DNA from: Candidatus Pacearchaeota archaeon
Lineage (GTDB): Archaea > Nanobdellota > Nanobdellia > Pacearchaeales > GW2011-AR1
NCBI GenBank assembly: GCA_017609795.1
Contig: JAFCDH010000025.1
Location: forward strand, 1 to 9,207
Length of the DNA: 9,207 nucleotides
Reading direction: 5' to 3'
A program made the translations under genes and the position numbers. Shown piece by piece: positions 1 to 5,550 of the stretch (position 1 is its first letter; the number at the start of each line of letters is the position of its first letter). The notes under the pieces are model-generated. The model saw nothing but the letters and a program-made list of their open reading frames with translations, ran no database searches and had not been told where the DNA came from.

Positions 1-1
1 T

Positions 2-769
2 TATGATTTAAAAAAAGGGCAAACAGCTAAAATTGAGAAAAATAGTGTAAAAATAGAAAAATTAGGTAAAAAAGGAAAAATTAAAAAGGAAAAAGTAAAA
101 GATGATTTAATAAATTTAAAAATATTAGGTCAAAAAGTAGAAGTTACAACAGATTATTATGAATCTGAAGAAGGGTTTGGTAAAGATTATTTGCAAGAGG
201 AATTAATTGAATTAGAAATTGATTTAATTGATTTAGGGATTATTGAAAATAAGAGTTTTACAATATTTTTGATTTATAATAATATTGAAATTACAGAAAT
301 AAATAAGAAAAGTTTAATTGAAGAACCAGAGATTCCTGTAGAAGAAAATGAAACTGTCAATGAAAGTGAAACAAATATAACAATTCCTGAAATAAATATA
401 ACTAATGAAACAATAAATATTACTGAAGTGAATGTTTCTGAGATAAATGAAACAAATGGACCTTTTGCTACTGGTTCTGAGGGTGAGGGTTCTTCTGGAT
501 CTTTATCTGAGAAAACCTCTTCATTTAGTTCAGGAGAGTCTTTATCTAAAAAAGAAACTGTTTTTACAAATATTTCAGAAGCAAGTTCTTTAAATCCAAT
601 AATTAGTTTTGTTGAAGAAAAAAAAGTAAATTCTTTAATTTTAATTTGTTTAATAATTTTAGGTGTTTTTATTAAGATAATTTATAATTTTCATAAGAAA
701 AATAAATTAAAAAAAATTAGGAATGTTATTCCTAGTGCTAAACTATTAGGAACATATAAAAAGGTTTAA
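2..769 (+). CDS. C-terminal part of a membrane-anchored, sequon-rich surface protein (5' end outside window)
   Basis: The reading frame is open to the left edge, so this is the tail of a longer gene; the TTG at 191 is an internal Leu codon. The visible 255 residues begin with a Lys-rich beta-like stretch and a segment containing TDYYESEEGFGKDY, which resembles C-terminal parts of large DPANN surface proteins. Next comes an acidic linker with eight N-x-S/T sequons in about 36 residues (visible residues 116-151), then a Gly/Ser-rich spacer. One hydrophobic helix follows (about residues 210-228), then a short Lys-rich cytoplasmic tail. This order implies an exported ectodomain, a probably glycosylated stalk and a C-terminal anchor. 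The function of the ectodomain cannot be told. The stop is TAA at 767-769. Confidence 0.85.
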   Translation, partial: YDLKKGQTAKIEKNSVKIEKLGKKGKIKKEKVKDDLINLKILGQKVEVTTDYYESEEGFGKDYLQEELIELEIDLIDLGIIENKSFTIFLIYNNIEITEINKKSLIEEPEIPVEENETVNESETNITIPEINITNETINITEVNVSEINETNGPFATGSEGEGSSGSLSEKTSSFSSGESLSKKETVFTNISEASSLNPIISFVEEKKVNSLILICLIILGVFIKIIYNFHKKNKLKKIRNVIPSAKLLGTYKKV

Positions 770-848
770 GAAATATGATTGGTTGGATATAATAAATAGT
801 TGAACAAATTAATAAAATAGATTAGATACTTAAATCTTAACAAGAATA

Positions 849-909
849 AAGAGATTGAGATTAGGAAATTAAGATACTCAGATAATATCTCTTGATTGAG
901 CTTATTAAA
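849..909 (+). promoter_or_regulatory. Copy A of the recurrent intergenic box with hairpin, upstream of moxR
   Basis: Bases 876-905 carry ACT-C-AGATAAT, four bases, then CTTGATTGAGCTTAT; the same box recurs at 3333-3362 and 5313-5342. The end of the box (CTTATTAAA) lies about 30-38 bases before the moxR ATG, where an archaeal TATA element would give a very short leader. A hairpin surrounds the first half: AAGAGAT at 849-855 pairs with ATCTCTT at 887-893, and TGAG at 856-859 with CTCA at 877-880, leaving GATAAT bulged. A second possible pairing is ATCTTAA (834-840) with TTAAGAT (869-875). It may be a promoter, a structured RNA, or both. The rest of 770-938 is AT-rich with no gene. Confidence 0.55.
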
Positions 910-938
910 TTTTAAAGTAAATAATATAAAACAAAAAG

Positions 939-2204
939 ATGGTGATTAATAAAGAAGAAAAAACATTGCAGGAAAGATTGAAAAATCTTGAAGATAAATA
1001 TAAACAAAATCTTTTTTCAGAAGAAGGTAGTGAAAAGCCTGTAGAGTTGAATATGGAATCAGGATCTGGGTCAAAGATTGAAGAATCAACTGTTGAAACT
1101 AAAGAACCTGAAATTGAAGAACCAGAAGAAATTCAGAAAAAACCAATAATTAAAAGACCTAAGATTAAAACAGGGATTAAAAAATTAATAAGTCCTGTAG
1201 GAAAAAGGGTTTTAACCCCTCCTGCTGAAGTTGGAAAGTTAAGTGAATCTAAAATTAAAGAATGTGCAGTAAATATTTTAAAATTAAAAAAAGAGATGTC
1301 AAAAGTAATTCTTGGGCAAGAAGATATTGTTAATGGTTTAATTATGGGTTTGCTTTGTAATGCTCATGTTTTAGTTGAAGGGGTTCCTGGAATTGCTAAA
1401 ACTTTGGCGATTAGGGCATTAGCTTCTGCAAGTGGTTGTACTGTTAAAAGGGTTCAATTTACAGTTGATATGCTTCCAACAGATATTATTGGATTAACTA
1501 GTTATACTCCTGAAAAAGGATTTGAAGTTATTAAAGGACCTATTTTTGCTAATTTTATAATTGCAGATGAAATAAATAGAGCACCTCCAAAAACACAATC
1601 TGCTTTAATTGAAGGTATGCAGGAAAAGCAAGTAACAATTGGAAGAAAAAAGTTTCATTTACCTAATCCTTTTTTTGTTATGGCAACTGAAAATCCAATA
1701 GAAAATGCAGGAGTTTATCCTTTGCCAGAGGCTCAAATTGATAGATTTTTATTTAAGTTGATTATGGAATATCCTAAAGAAAAAGTAGAAAGAGAAGTTA
1801 TGGAAACAAATATTACTCTTAAAAAATTTGAAGCATTTGGATTAAAACCAGTAATTACCCCTAAAGAAATAATAAAAATGCAAGCAGTTGCTCAAAAAGT
1901 TTATTTAGATGATAATATAAAATCATATATTCTTGCTATAGTTAGAAAAACTAGAACTAAGGATTTTAAAAATGCAGAGTATGTTACTTATGGCTCTTCT
2001 CCAAGAGCAAGTATTGGATTGTTTATTGCAAGCAAGGCAAGAGCTTTGATGCAGGGAAGAAATTATGTTCTTCCTGAAGATGTGAAAAAGGTTGTTTTTG
2101 ATATTTTAAGACATAGATTAATTTTATCTTACAAAGCAACTCTTGATAAAATAAGCCCAGATTCTATAATTCAAGAGCTTTTGAATTCTGTTAGAGTTGG
2201 GTAA
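939..2204 (+). CDS. moxR: MoxR-family AAA+ ATPase with long acidic N-terminal extension
   Basis: MoxR proteins are ATP-driven chaperone-like machines that work with VWA-domain partners, often on metal-cofactor insertion or envelope proteins. The AAA+ core (about residues 105-421) has Walker A GVPGIAKT (148-155), Walker B with D210-E211 followed by INRAPP, sensor 1 ATENP (N252), an arginine finger in EAQIDRF (R269) and sensor 2 GSSPRAS (R356). All key residues are intact. At 421 residues it is about 90-100 longer than usual; residues 1-100 are Glu/Lys/Pro-rich and probably disordered. The ATG at 939 has no Shine-Dalgarno site but follows box A and an A-rich leader. Its usual partners, DUF58 and VWA, lie 1.2 kb downstream, beyond the mntA/hepT pair. 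Confidence 0.95.
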   Translation: MVINKEEKTLQERLKNLEDKYKQNLFSEEGSEKPVELNMESGSGSKIEESTVETKEPEIEEPEEIQKKPIIKRPKIKTGIKKLISPVGKRVLTPPAEVGKLSESKIKECAVNILKLKKEMSKVILGQEDIVNGLIMGLLCNAHVLVEGVPGIAKTLAIRALASASGCTVKRVQFTVDMLPTDIIGLTSYTPEKGFEVIKGPIFANFIIADEINRAPPKTQSALIEGMQEKQVTIGRKKFHLPNPFFVMATENPIENAGVYPLPEAQIDRFLFKLIMEYPKEKVEREVMETNITLKKFEAFGLKPVITPKEIIKMQAVAQKVYLDDNIKSYILAIVRKTRTKDFKNAEYVTYGSSPRASIGLFIASKARALMQGRNYVLPEDVKKVVFDILRHRLILSYKATLDKISPDSIIQELLNSVRVG

Positions 2205-2219
2205 GGATTTTAGAGATAA

Positions 2220-2231
2220 TTTTTAAATTTT
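2220..2231 (+). terminator. Possible T-rich terminator after moxR
   Basis: Two T runs (five at 2220-2224, four at 2228-2231) start 16 bases after the moxR stop codon. Archaeal termination typically uses T-rich tracts without a strong hairpin. In DNA this AT-rich such runs are common, so support is weak. Confidence 0.3.
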
Positions 2232-2264
2232 GGTGGGGCTTTATCTTTAAAATAATTTTATCCT

Positions 2265-2304
2265 TTACGTCCACACGAAAGTTTTATAAAGAATGTGGAC
2301 GTAA
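2265..2304 (+). promoter_or_regulatory. Perfect 11-bp inverted repeat enclosing a TATA box, upstream of mntA/hepT
   Basis: TTACGTCCACA (2265-2275) and TGTGGACGTAA (2294-2304) are exact reverse complements separated by 18 bases. The spacer contains TTTATAAA (2283-2290), a good archaeal TATA box. The arms are GC-richer than their surroundings. Such symmetry suits an operator for a dimeric repressor bound over the promoter, as expected for an autoregulated toxin-antitoxin operon. It could also be the end of a small mobile element or an RNA hairpin. A start about 25 bases downstream of the TATA box would give a leader of roughly 120 bases that contains the element at 2336-2411. Confidence 0.5.
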
Positions 2305-2335
2305 CTCTTTTTATGTTAAATCATATTATTAAGGG

Positions 2336-2411
2336 AATATTAATATCTTATAAAATTTAGAGCTTTGGAGATGACGGGATATAGATTTATGGCAGGTAGA
2401 GATACTAAAAC
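2336..2411 (+). repeat. Element E: 76-base hairpin element in the mntA leader, related to 5434-5510
   Basis: It starts AATATTAATATCTT and ends near GATACTAAAAC. The ends can pair over about ten positions (2340-2349 with 2399-2408), with one A/C mismatch and one G-T pair. By hand it aligns over its whole length with 5434-5510, sharing AATA, ATATCTT, GCTTT and AGA at matching positions. CTTATAAAA (2347-2355) could alternatively act as a TATA box. The length is tRNA-like, but no T-arm motif or cloverleaf is visible. Confidence 0.4.
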
Positions 2412-2424
2412 ATTATATTTTGAT

Positions 2425-2428
2425 GGAG
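2425..2428 (+). promoter_or_regulatory. Shine-Dalgarno site that sets the mntA start
   Basis: GGAG ends six bases before the ATG at 2435. This favours 2435 over the TTG at 2420 and the ATG at 2423, which lack a site and overlap this motif. Confidence 0.5.
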
Positions 2429-2434
2429 AAATTT

Positions 2435-2899
2435 ATGGTATACACAGAGATTAAAGAGAAAAATAAAAGAAAATATTATTATAGAGTCCTCTCTGTAAGA
2501 AATGGAAAGAAATTTGCAAAAAAAAGAAAATATCTTGGAATAGGTTTATCTAAAAAAGAACTTGCTAAAAAAGAAAAAGAAGCAGATAAAGAACTTAATA
2601 AGGAAAAGAATAAGAAAATAGAACAGGAATTGAAAAAGATTAAAGCAAAGATAATACCTATCCTTAAAAAACATAAAGTTAAAAGGGCAGGAATTTTTGG
2701 GAGTTTTGTTAGAGGAGAGCAGAAAAAGAATAGTGATCTTGATATTTTGATTAAATTTAATGGAAGTTTATTAGATTTAGTTGGTTTGGAGATGAAATTA
2801 AAAAAAAGATTGCAAAGAAAAGTTGATTTGCTTACATATGGAGGTGTTCACCCCTTATTAAAAAAAAGAATTTTAGATGAAGAGGTAAAAATAATATGA
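2435..2899 (+). CDS. mntA: MntA-type antitoxin: minimal nucleotidyltransferase with extra N-terminal module
   Basis: The C-terminal half is a minimal nucleotidyltransferase domain: GSFVRG (residues 89-94 from the ATG at 2435), then SDLD with catalytic D101 and D103, and a third acidic residue in KVDLLT (D131). Known MntA antitoxins use ATP to add AMP units to a tyrosine of HepT, silencing it; the intact triad fits that reaction. Residues 2-40 form a separate, very basic module (YYYRVLSVRNG, then RKYLG) followed by a charged helix. This module resembles N-termini seen by eye in other archaeal proteins such as Fic-like ones, and is not part of the minimal domain; nucleic-acid or partner binding is a guess. 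The 154 residues exceed the roughly 100 typical for minimal forms. The stop overlaps the hepT start by ATGA, which indicates coupled translation. Confidence 0.88.
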   Translation: MVYTEIKEKNKRKYYYRVLSVRNGKKFAKKRKYLGIGLSKKELAKKEKEADKELNKEKNKKIEQELKKIKAKIIPILKKHKVKRAGIFGSFVRGEQKKNSDLDILIKFNGSLLDLVGLEMKLKKRLQRKVDLLTYGGVHPLLKKRILDEEVKII

Positions 2900-3246
2900 A
2901 AAAAGAAGAAGGAGTATTTATTGAACATATAATAGATAATATAGAGAAGATAGAATCTTTTACTAAAAACATCTCTAAAAAATCTTTTTTGGAAAATGAA
3001 GAGAAACAATATGCAGTTATTAGGGCTATAGAAATAATCGGAGAAGCAGTAAAAAATCTTCCTAGTTTGTTTAGAGAAAAATATCCTAAAGTTCCTTGGA
3101 TAAAGATTGCTGGAATGAGAGATAAGATAACTCATCATTATTTTGGAATTGATTTAAATGCAGTATGGAAAGTTGTTAAGGAAGGTGTTCTAGATTTAAA
3201 AACTAAAATATTAAATATTAAGAATGATTTGGAAAAGGAGGAGTGA
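2896..3246 (+). CDS. hepT: HepT-like HEPN toxin (DUF86 family)
   Basis: This 116-residue all-helical protein has the HepT/DUF86 hallmarks: an AVIRAIEIIGEAVKNLP helix (residues 40-56), a VPW segment (66-68) and the active-site motif RDKITHHYFGID, which gives R75, H80 and Y82 in the R-x4-H-x-Y arrangement. HEPN toxins are metal-independent RNases. In characterised pairs the tyrosine of this motif is the residue AMPylated by MntA, and Y82 is present, so both the RNase and its control appear intact. The ATG overlaps the mntA stop in ATGA, so the two are co-translated. The pair interrupts a MoxR/DUF58/VWA cluster to which it has no known functional tie. Confidence 0.92.
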   Translation: MKKEEGVFIEHIIDNIEKIESFTKNISKKSFLENEEKQYAVIRAIEIIGEAVKNLPSLFREKYPKVPWIKIAGMRDKITHHYFGIDLNAVWKVVKEGVLDLKTKILNIKNDLEKEE

Positions 3247-3260
3247 GAAGATAACTAATA

Positions 3261-3366
3261 AATATACTAATATCTTGGTATATAATGAGATGCTCTACTG
3301 AGATTAAGAGATGAAGAGGACAAGATTAAACTACTTAGATAATCTCTCTTGATTGAGCTTATAAGG
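3261..3366 (+). promoter_or_regulatory. Copy B of the recurrent intergenic box with hairpin, upstream of DUF58
   Basis: Bases 3333-3362 carry ACT-T-AGATAAT, four bases, then CTTGATTGAGCTTAT, in the same spacing as copies A and C. CTTATAAGG (3358-3366) lies 34-42 bases before the DUF58 ATG and is a plausible TATA box. The upstream half, AATATACTAATATCTTGG (3261-3278) to TATAATGAGA (3281-3290), matches the start of copy C at 5251-5280. AAGAGA (3306-3311) pairs with TCTCTT (3345-3350), equivalent to the copy A stem. It probably drives DUF58-VWA separately from moxR. Confidence 0.55.
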
Positions 3367-3400
3367 TATTGATAAACAACAAAACAAAAAAAGAGTTAAA

Positions 3401-4309
3401 ATGGAAAGAAAATTAAATCTTGATATTGCAGGAGCTGTTTCTGAATTAGAGATGTTAATTCAGAAAGTTTTGCCTAAAAATATTATGTATAGGATTCTTC
3501 TTGGAAAAGGATTAGAATTTGATGGCTTTAGAGATTTTACTCAAAATGATGATGCTTCAAATATTGATTGGAAAGCAAGTGTTAAATCAAAAGAACTTCT
3601 TGTTAGAAAATATATTGAAGAAAGAGATTTGAAATTTGTGTTTATAGTTGATGTTAGTGATAATATGGTTTTTGGTTCAACAGAGAAATTAAAATGTGAA
3701 TATTGTGCAGAATTATCAGCTGCATTATCTCATCTTATGTTAGGAAGCGGGGATAGAATTGGATTTGTTTTATTTAGTGATAAAATAGTAGGGATAAGGC
3801 CTCCTCAATTAGGAACTAAACAATTTGAAATTTTTGTAGAATATTTATCAAATCCTTTAAATTATGGTGGAAGATCAAATTTAAATGATGTTTTGGATGT
3901 TTTAGCTAAAACTCTTGAAAAAGACACTTCTATGATTTTTATTATATCTGATTTTGTTAAGTTTGGAGAAGCTCAGCAAAGAAATCTTGAAATTTTATCT
4001 GGGTTATTTGAAACAGTTGCAATTATTGTAAGAGACCCTTTAGATAATAGTTTACCTGATATAAATAAAGAAGTTATTATTCAAAGCTCTGAAACTGGAG
4101 AGAAATTACTTATTAATCCAAGAGTTGCTAAGGGAGTTTATGAAGCAAATGCTTTAAAACAATTAGCTTCAGCTAAAAAGATTTTTAAGGACTTTAATAT
4201 TGATTTTTTAGAACTTTCAACTGACAAATCTTTTTCTGTAGAATTTGCCACATTTTTAAAAGAAAGAATTAAAGGAGGAAGAATTGTAAAAATTAAAAAT
4301 GTTCATTAG
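3401..4309 (+). CDS. DUF58 protein with degenerate VWA-like domain, partner of MoxR
   Basis: DUF58 proteins occur next to MoxR ATPases across bacteria and archaea and are thought to act with them on substrate proteins. The family signature spans residues 38-77: GLEFDGFRDFTQNDD, then IDWKASVKS and a VRKYIEERD stretch. A VWA-like fold follows, with DVSDNM at 84-89, where a full MIDAS would read D-x-S-x-S, so N88 replaces the second serine. ISDF supplies a later aspartate (D184). There is no membrane segment, so it is cytoplasmic. The 302 residues match the family. The ATG at 3401 lacks a Shine-Dalgarno site and follows box B by 38 bases. The last 11 bases overlap the VWA gene, so the two are one transcription unit. 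It lies 1.2 kb from moxR because mntA/hepT sits between. Confidence 0.92.
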   Translation: MERKLNLDIAGAVSELEMLIQKVLPKNIMYRILLGKGLEFDGFRDFTQNDDASNIDWKASVKSKELLVRKYIEERDLKFVFIVDVSDNMVFGSTEKLKCEYCAELSAALSHLMLGSGDRIGFVLFSDKIVGIRPPQLGTKQFEIFVEYLSNPLNYGGRSNLNDVLDVLAKTLEKDTSMIFIISDFVKFGEAQQRNLEILSGLFETVAIIVRDPLDNSLPDINKEVIIQSSETGEKLLINPRVAKGVYEANALKQLASAKKIFKDFNIDFLELSTDKSFSVEFATFLKERIKGGRIVKIKNVH

Positions 4310-5216
4310 TTTTATTCATCCATTTTATTTAGTATTTTTGTTTGCAATTCCAGTTTTAATTTTACTTCATTTTTTTGGACTTAAAAACATTAAAGGAAGA
4401 GCTTTAAGTTTTGCAAATTTTGAATCAATTGCAAGAGTTAAAGGAATAGATTTATATTCAAAAAATATTTTACTTCTTCTTTTTAATGTTTTGCTTGTTG
4501 TTTTACTTGTATTTGCTCTTTCTGGTTTAAATGTGCATAAAGATATTTCTGCAAGTGAATTTTCATTTGTTATTGCAATTGATTCTTCTGAAAGTATGTC
4601 TGCAGTAGATATGCAACCAAATAGACTTTCTGCTGCAAAAGAAACTGCTGTAGATTTTGTTAATTCTTTACCTTCTGGTTCTTCTGTTGCTGTTCTTTCT
4701 TTTTCAGGAAATTCACTTATTGAACAAAGATTAACAAAAAATAAACCAGATGTAAAATATGCTATAAATAATATTGAGATAAGTTTGATTAAAGGAACAG
4801 ATGTTTTTGAAGCAATTTCAAATTCAATTGAATTGTTAGATAAAGAAAAAAGAAAAGCAGTTGTTTTATTAAGTGATGGACAGATAAATATTGGGAATTT
4901 TGATAAGGCTATAAATTATGCAAAATTTGATGACTTGATTGTTCATACTTTTGGTATTGGAACAGTAACTGGAGGAGAAGTTAGTTATGGGTTGTCTACT
5001 TTAGATGAAGATAGTTTGAAAAGTTTAGCATATAATACTGGTGGAGATTATTTTAATGTTAAAAGCAAGCAAGATATGAAAGATTCTTTTGATGAAATAA
5101 TTCAGGTTGCAGAAAGAGCAGGGAGTATTGACTTAACTCTTTATTTAATTATAATTGTAATAGTTCTTTTTATTGTAAAACAGTTTTTACTTAGTATTCA
5201 TAAGATTATTTGGTGA
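4299..5216 (+). CDS. BatA-like membrane VWA-domain protein
   Basis: Residues 8-25 and 57-77 are membrane helices in the arrangement usual for BatA-type proteins. They are followed by a VWA domain (about 88-270) and a C-terminal helix (about 280-300). The metal-binding MIDAS is complete: DSSES at 95-99, T167 in KGTD and D193 in LLSDG. Such proteins are the membrane partner of MoxR and DUF58, binding a target or partner through the metal site. The position of the VWA domain relative to the membrane cannot be fixed from sequence. The ATG at 4299 is the only start after an in-frame TAA at 4287. GGAGG at 4274-4278 is 20 bases upstream, too far for a normal site, so translation probably depends on coupling to DUF58. 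Confidence 0.92.
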   Translation: MFISFIHPFYLVFLFAIPVLILLHFFGLKNIKGRALSFANFESIARVKGIDLYSKNILLLLFNVLLVVLLVFALSGLNVHKDISASEFSFVIAIDSSESMSAVDMQPNRLSAAKETAVDFVNSLPSGSSVAVLSFSGNSLIEQRLTKNKPDVKYAINNIEISLIKGTDVFEAISNSIELLDKEKRKAVVLLSDGQINIGNFDKAINYAKFDDLIVHTFGIGTVTGGEVSYGLSTLDEDSLKSLAYNTGGDYFNVKSKQDMKDSFDEIIQVAERAGSIDLTLYLIIIVIVLFIVKQFLLSIHKIIW

Positions 5217-5228
5217 AATAATCTTATG
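5199..5228 (+). terminator. 12-bp perfect hairpin across the VWA stop codon
   Basis: CATAAGATTATT (5199-5210) and AATAATCTTATG (5217-5228) are exact reverse complements around the loop TGGTGA, which contains the TGA stop. Weak T-rich sequence follows (GTTTT at 5232-5236). It may stabilise the 3' end of the DUF58-VWA transcript, aid termination or be a processing site. Confidence 0.5.
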
Positions 5229-5250
5229 TAGGTTTTAGATGAGGGTAAAA

Positions 5251-5349
5251 AATATTAGTATCTTGCGAAATATTATGAGAGAGAAATGAGGAGATTAAAT
5301 TTTGAAAAGATAACTAAGATAATAAAACTTGATTGAGCTTATTAAAGAT
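5251..5349 (+). promoter_or_regulatory. Copy C of the recurrent intergenic box, after the VWA gene
   Basis: Bases 5313-5342 carry ACT-A-AGATAAT, four bases, then CTTGATTGAGCTTAT, followed by TAAAG as in copy A. TTAGTATCTT (5255-5264) pairs with AAGATA plus CTAA (5307-5317) around one bulged A. Unlike copies A and B, no gene starts within 40 bases; the next is 208 bases downstream at 5551. If it is a promoter, its transcript begins near the hairpin at 5369-5408. Confidence 0.5.
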
Positions 5350-5368
5350 AAAAGAAACTTACATTCCT

Positions 5369-5431
5369 AAAAGCAATTCCTATTATATGAATTTACTAAA
5401 TTGCTTTTACTCACCTTTAGGAGGTAGTTAA
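5369..5431 (+). other. Hairpin, 14-codon mini-ORF and orphan Shine-Dalgarno site
   Basis: AAAAGCAATT (5369-5378) and AATTGCTTTT (5399-5408) form a perfect 10-bp inverted repeat with a 20-base loop. An ATG in the loop (5387) opens a 14-codon ORF ending at TAA 5429-5431. AGGAGGT (5419-5425) is an excellent Shine-Dalgarno sequence with no start codon at proper distance; ACCT at 5413-5416 could pair with it. It may be a leader RNA or the remains of a former gene start. Confidence 0.4.
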
Positions 5432-5433
5432 AC

Positions 5434-5510
5434 AATACTGATATCTTTATGAAATGTAATGCTTTAAAGAAGAGAGGTGTACCATTTAAAGATTTATAAA
5501 GATATTAAAG
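5434..5510 (+). repeat. Element D: 77-base hairpin element related to 2336-2411
   Basis: TGATATCTTTAT (5439-5450) pairs over all 12 positions with ATAAAGATATTA (5496-5507), including one G-T pair. Inside, AAATG (5452-5456) can pair with CATTT (5483-5487). The whole element aligns with 2336-2411. ACAATA occurs just before it (5432-5437) and again after the following hairpin (5541-5546), which could mark an insertion. Confidence 0.45.
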
Positions 5511-5541
5511 AAGCCACGGGCTTTAGCCTGTAGAGAGGTCA
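5511..5541 (+). repeat. Hairpin resembling an IS200/IS605-type right end (relic)
   Basis: ACGGGC (5516-5521) and GCCTGT (5526-5531) form a 6-bp stem with one G-T pair around TTTA, followed by AGAGAGGTCAC. This form, a GC-rich stem around CTTTAG and then a GGT(T)CAC tail, resembles the ends of IS200/IS605 elements and their TnpB-associated RNAs. No tnpA or tnpB is present, so at most it is a solitary remnant. GAGGT (5535-5539) could also serve as a poorly spaced ribosome site for the gene at 5551. Confidence 0.35.
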
Positions 5542-5550
5542 CAATATAAA

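Noticed and set aside
191..769. A gene starting at TTG 191
   Set aside because: The frame is open to the left edge with the same codon use, so 191 is internal to a truncated gene.
2336..2411. tRNA gene
   Set aside because: The length fits, but there is no T-arm consensus, cloverleaf or 7-bp GC-rich acceptor stem.
2420..2434. mntA starting at TTG 2420 or ATG 2423
   Set aside because: GGAG at 2425-2428 is correctly spaced for the ATG at 2435, and the upstream starts lack a site.
2371..2454. 27-codon ORF overlapping the mntA start
   Set aside because: It lies mostly inside the hairpin element, shows no recognisable domain and has a motif abutting its ATG too closely to serve as a ribosome site.
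2848..3138. Minus-strand ORF of 96 codons
   Set aside because: It is antisense to hepT, whose motifs are clear; the Phe/Tyr-rich product is typical of a shadow frame.
876..5342. CRISPR array
   Set aside because: The repeats are kilobases apart in separate gene spacers, with no regular spacing and no cas genes.
5434..5460. Hammerhead ribozyme (CTGAT followed by GAAA)
   Set aside because: The core CTGATGA is not present and no three-stem arrangement can be drawn.
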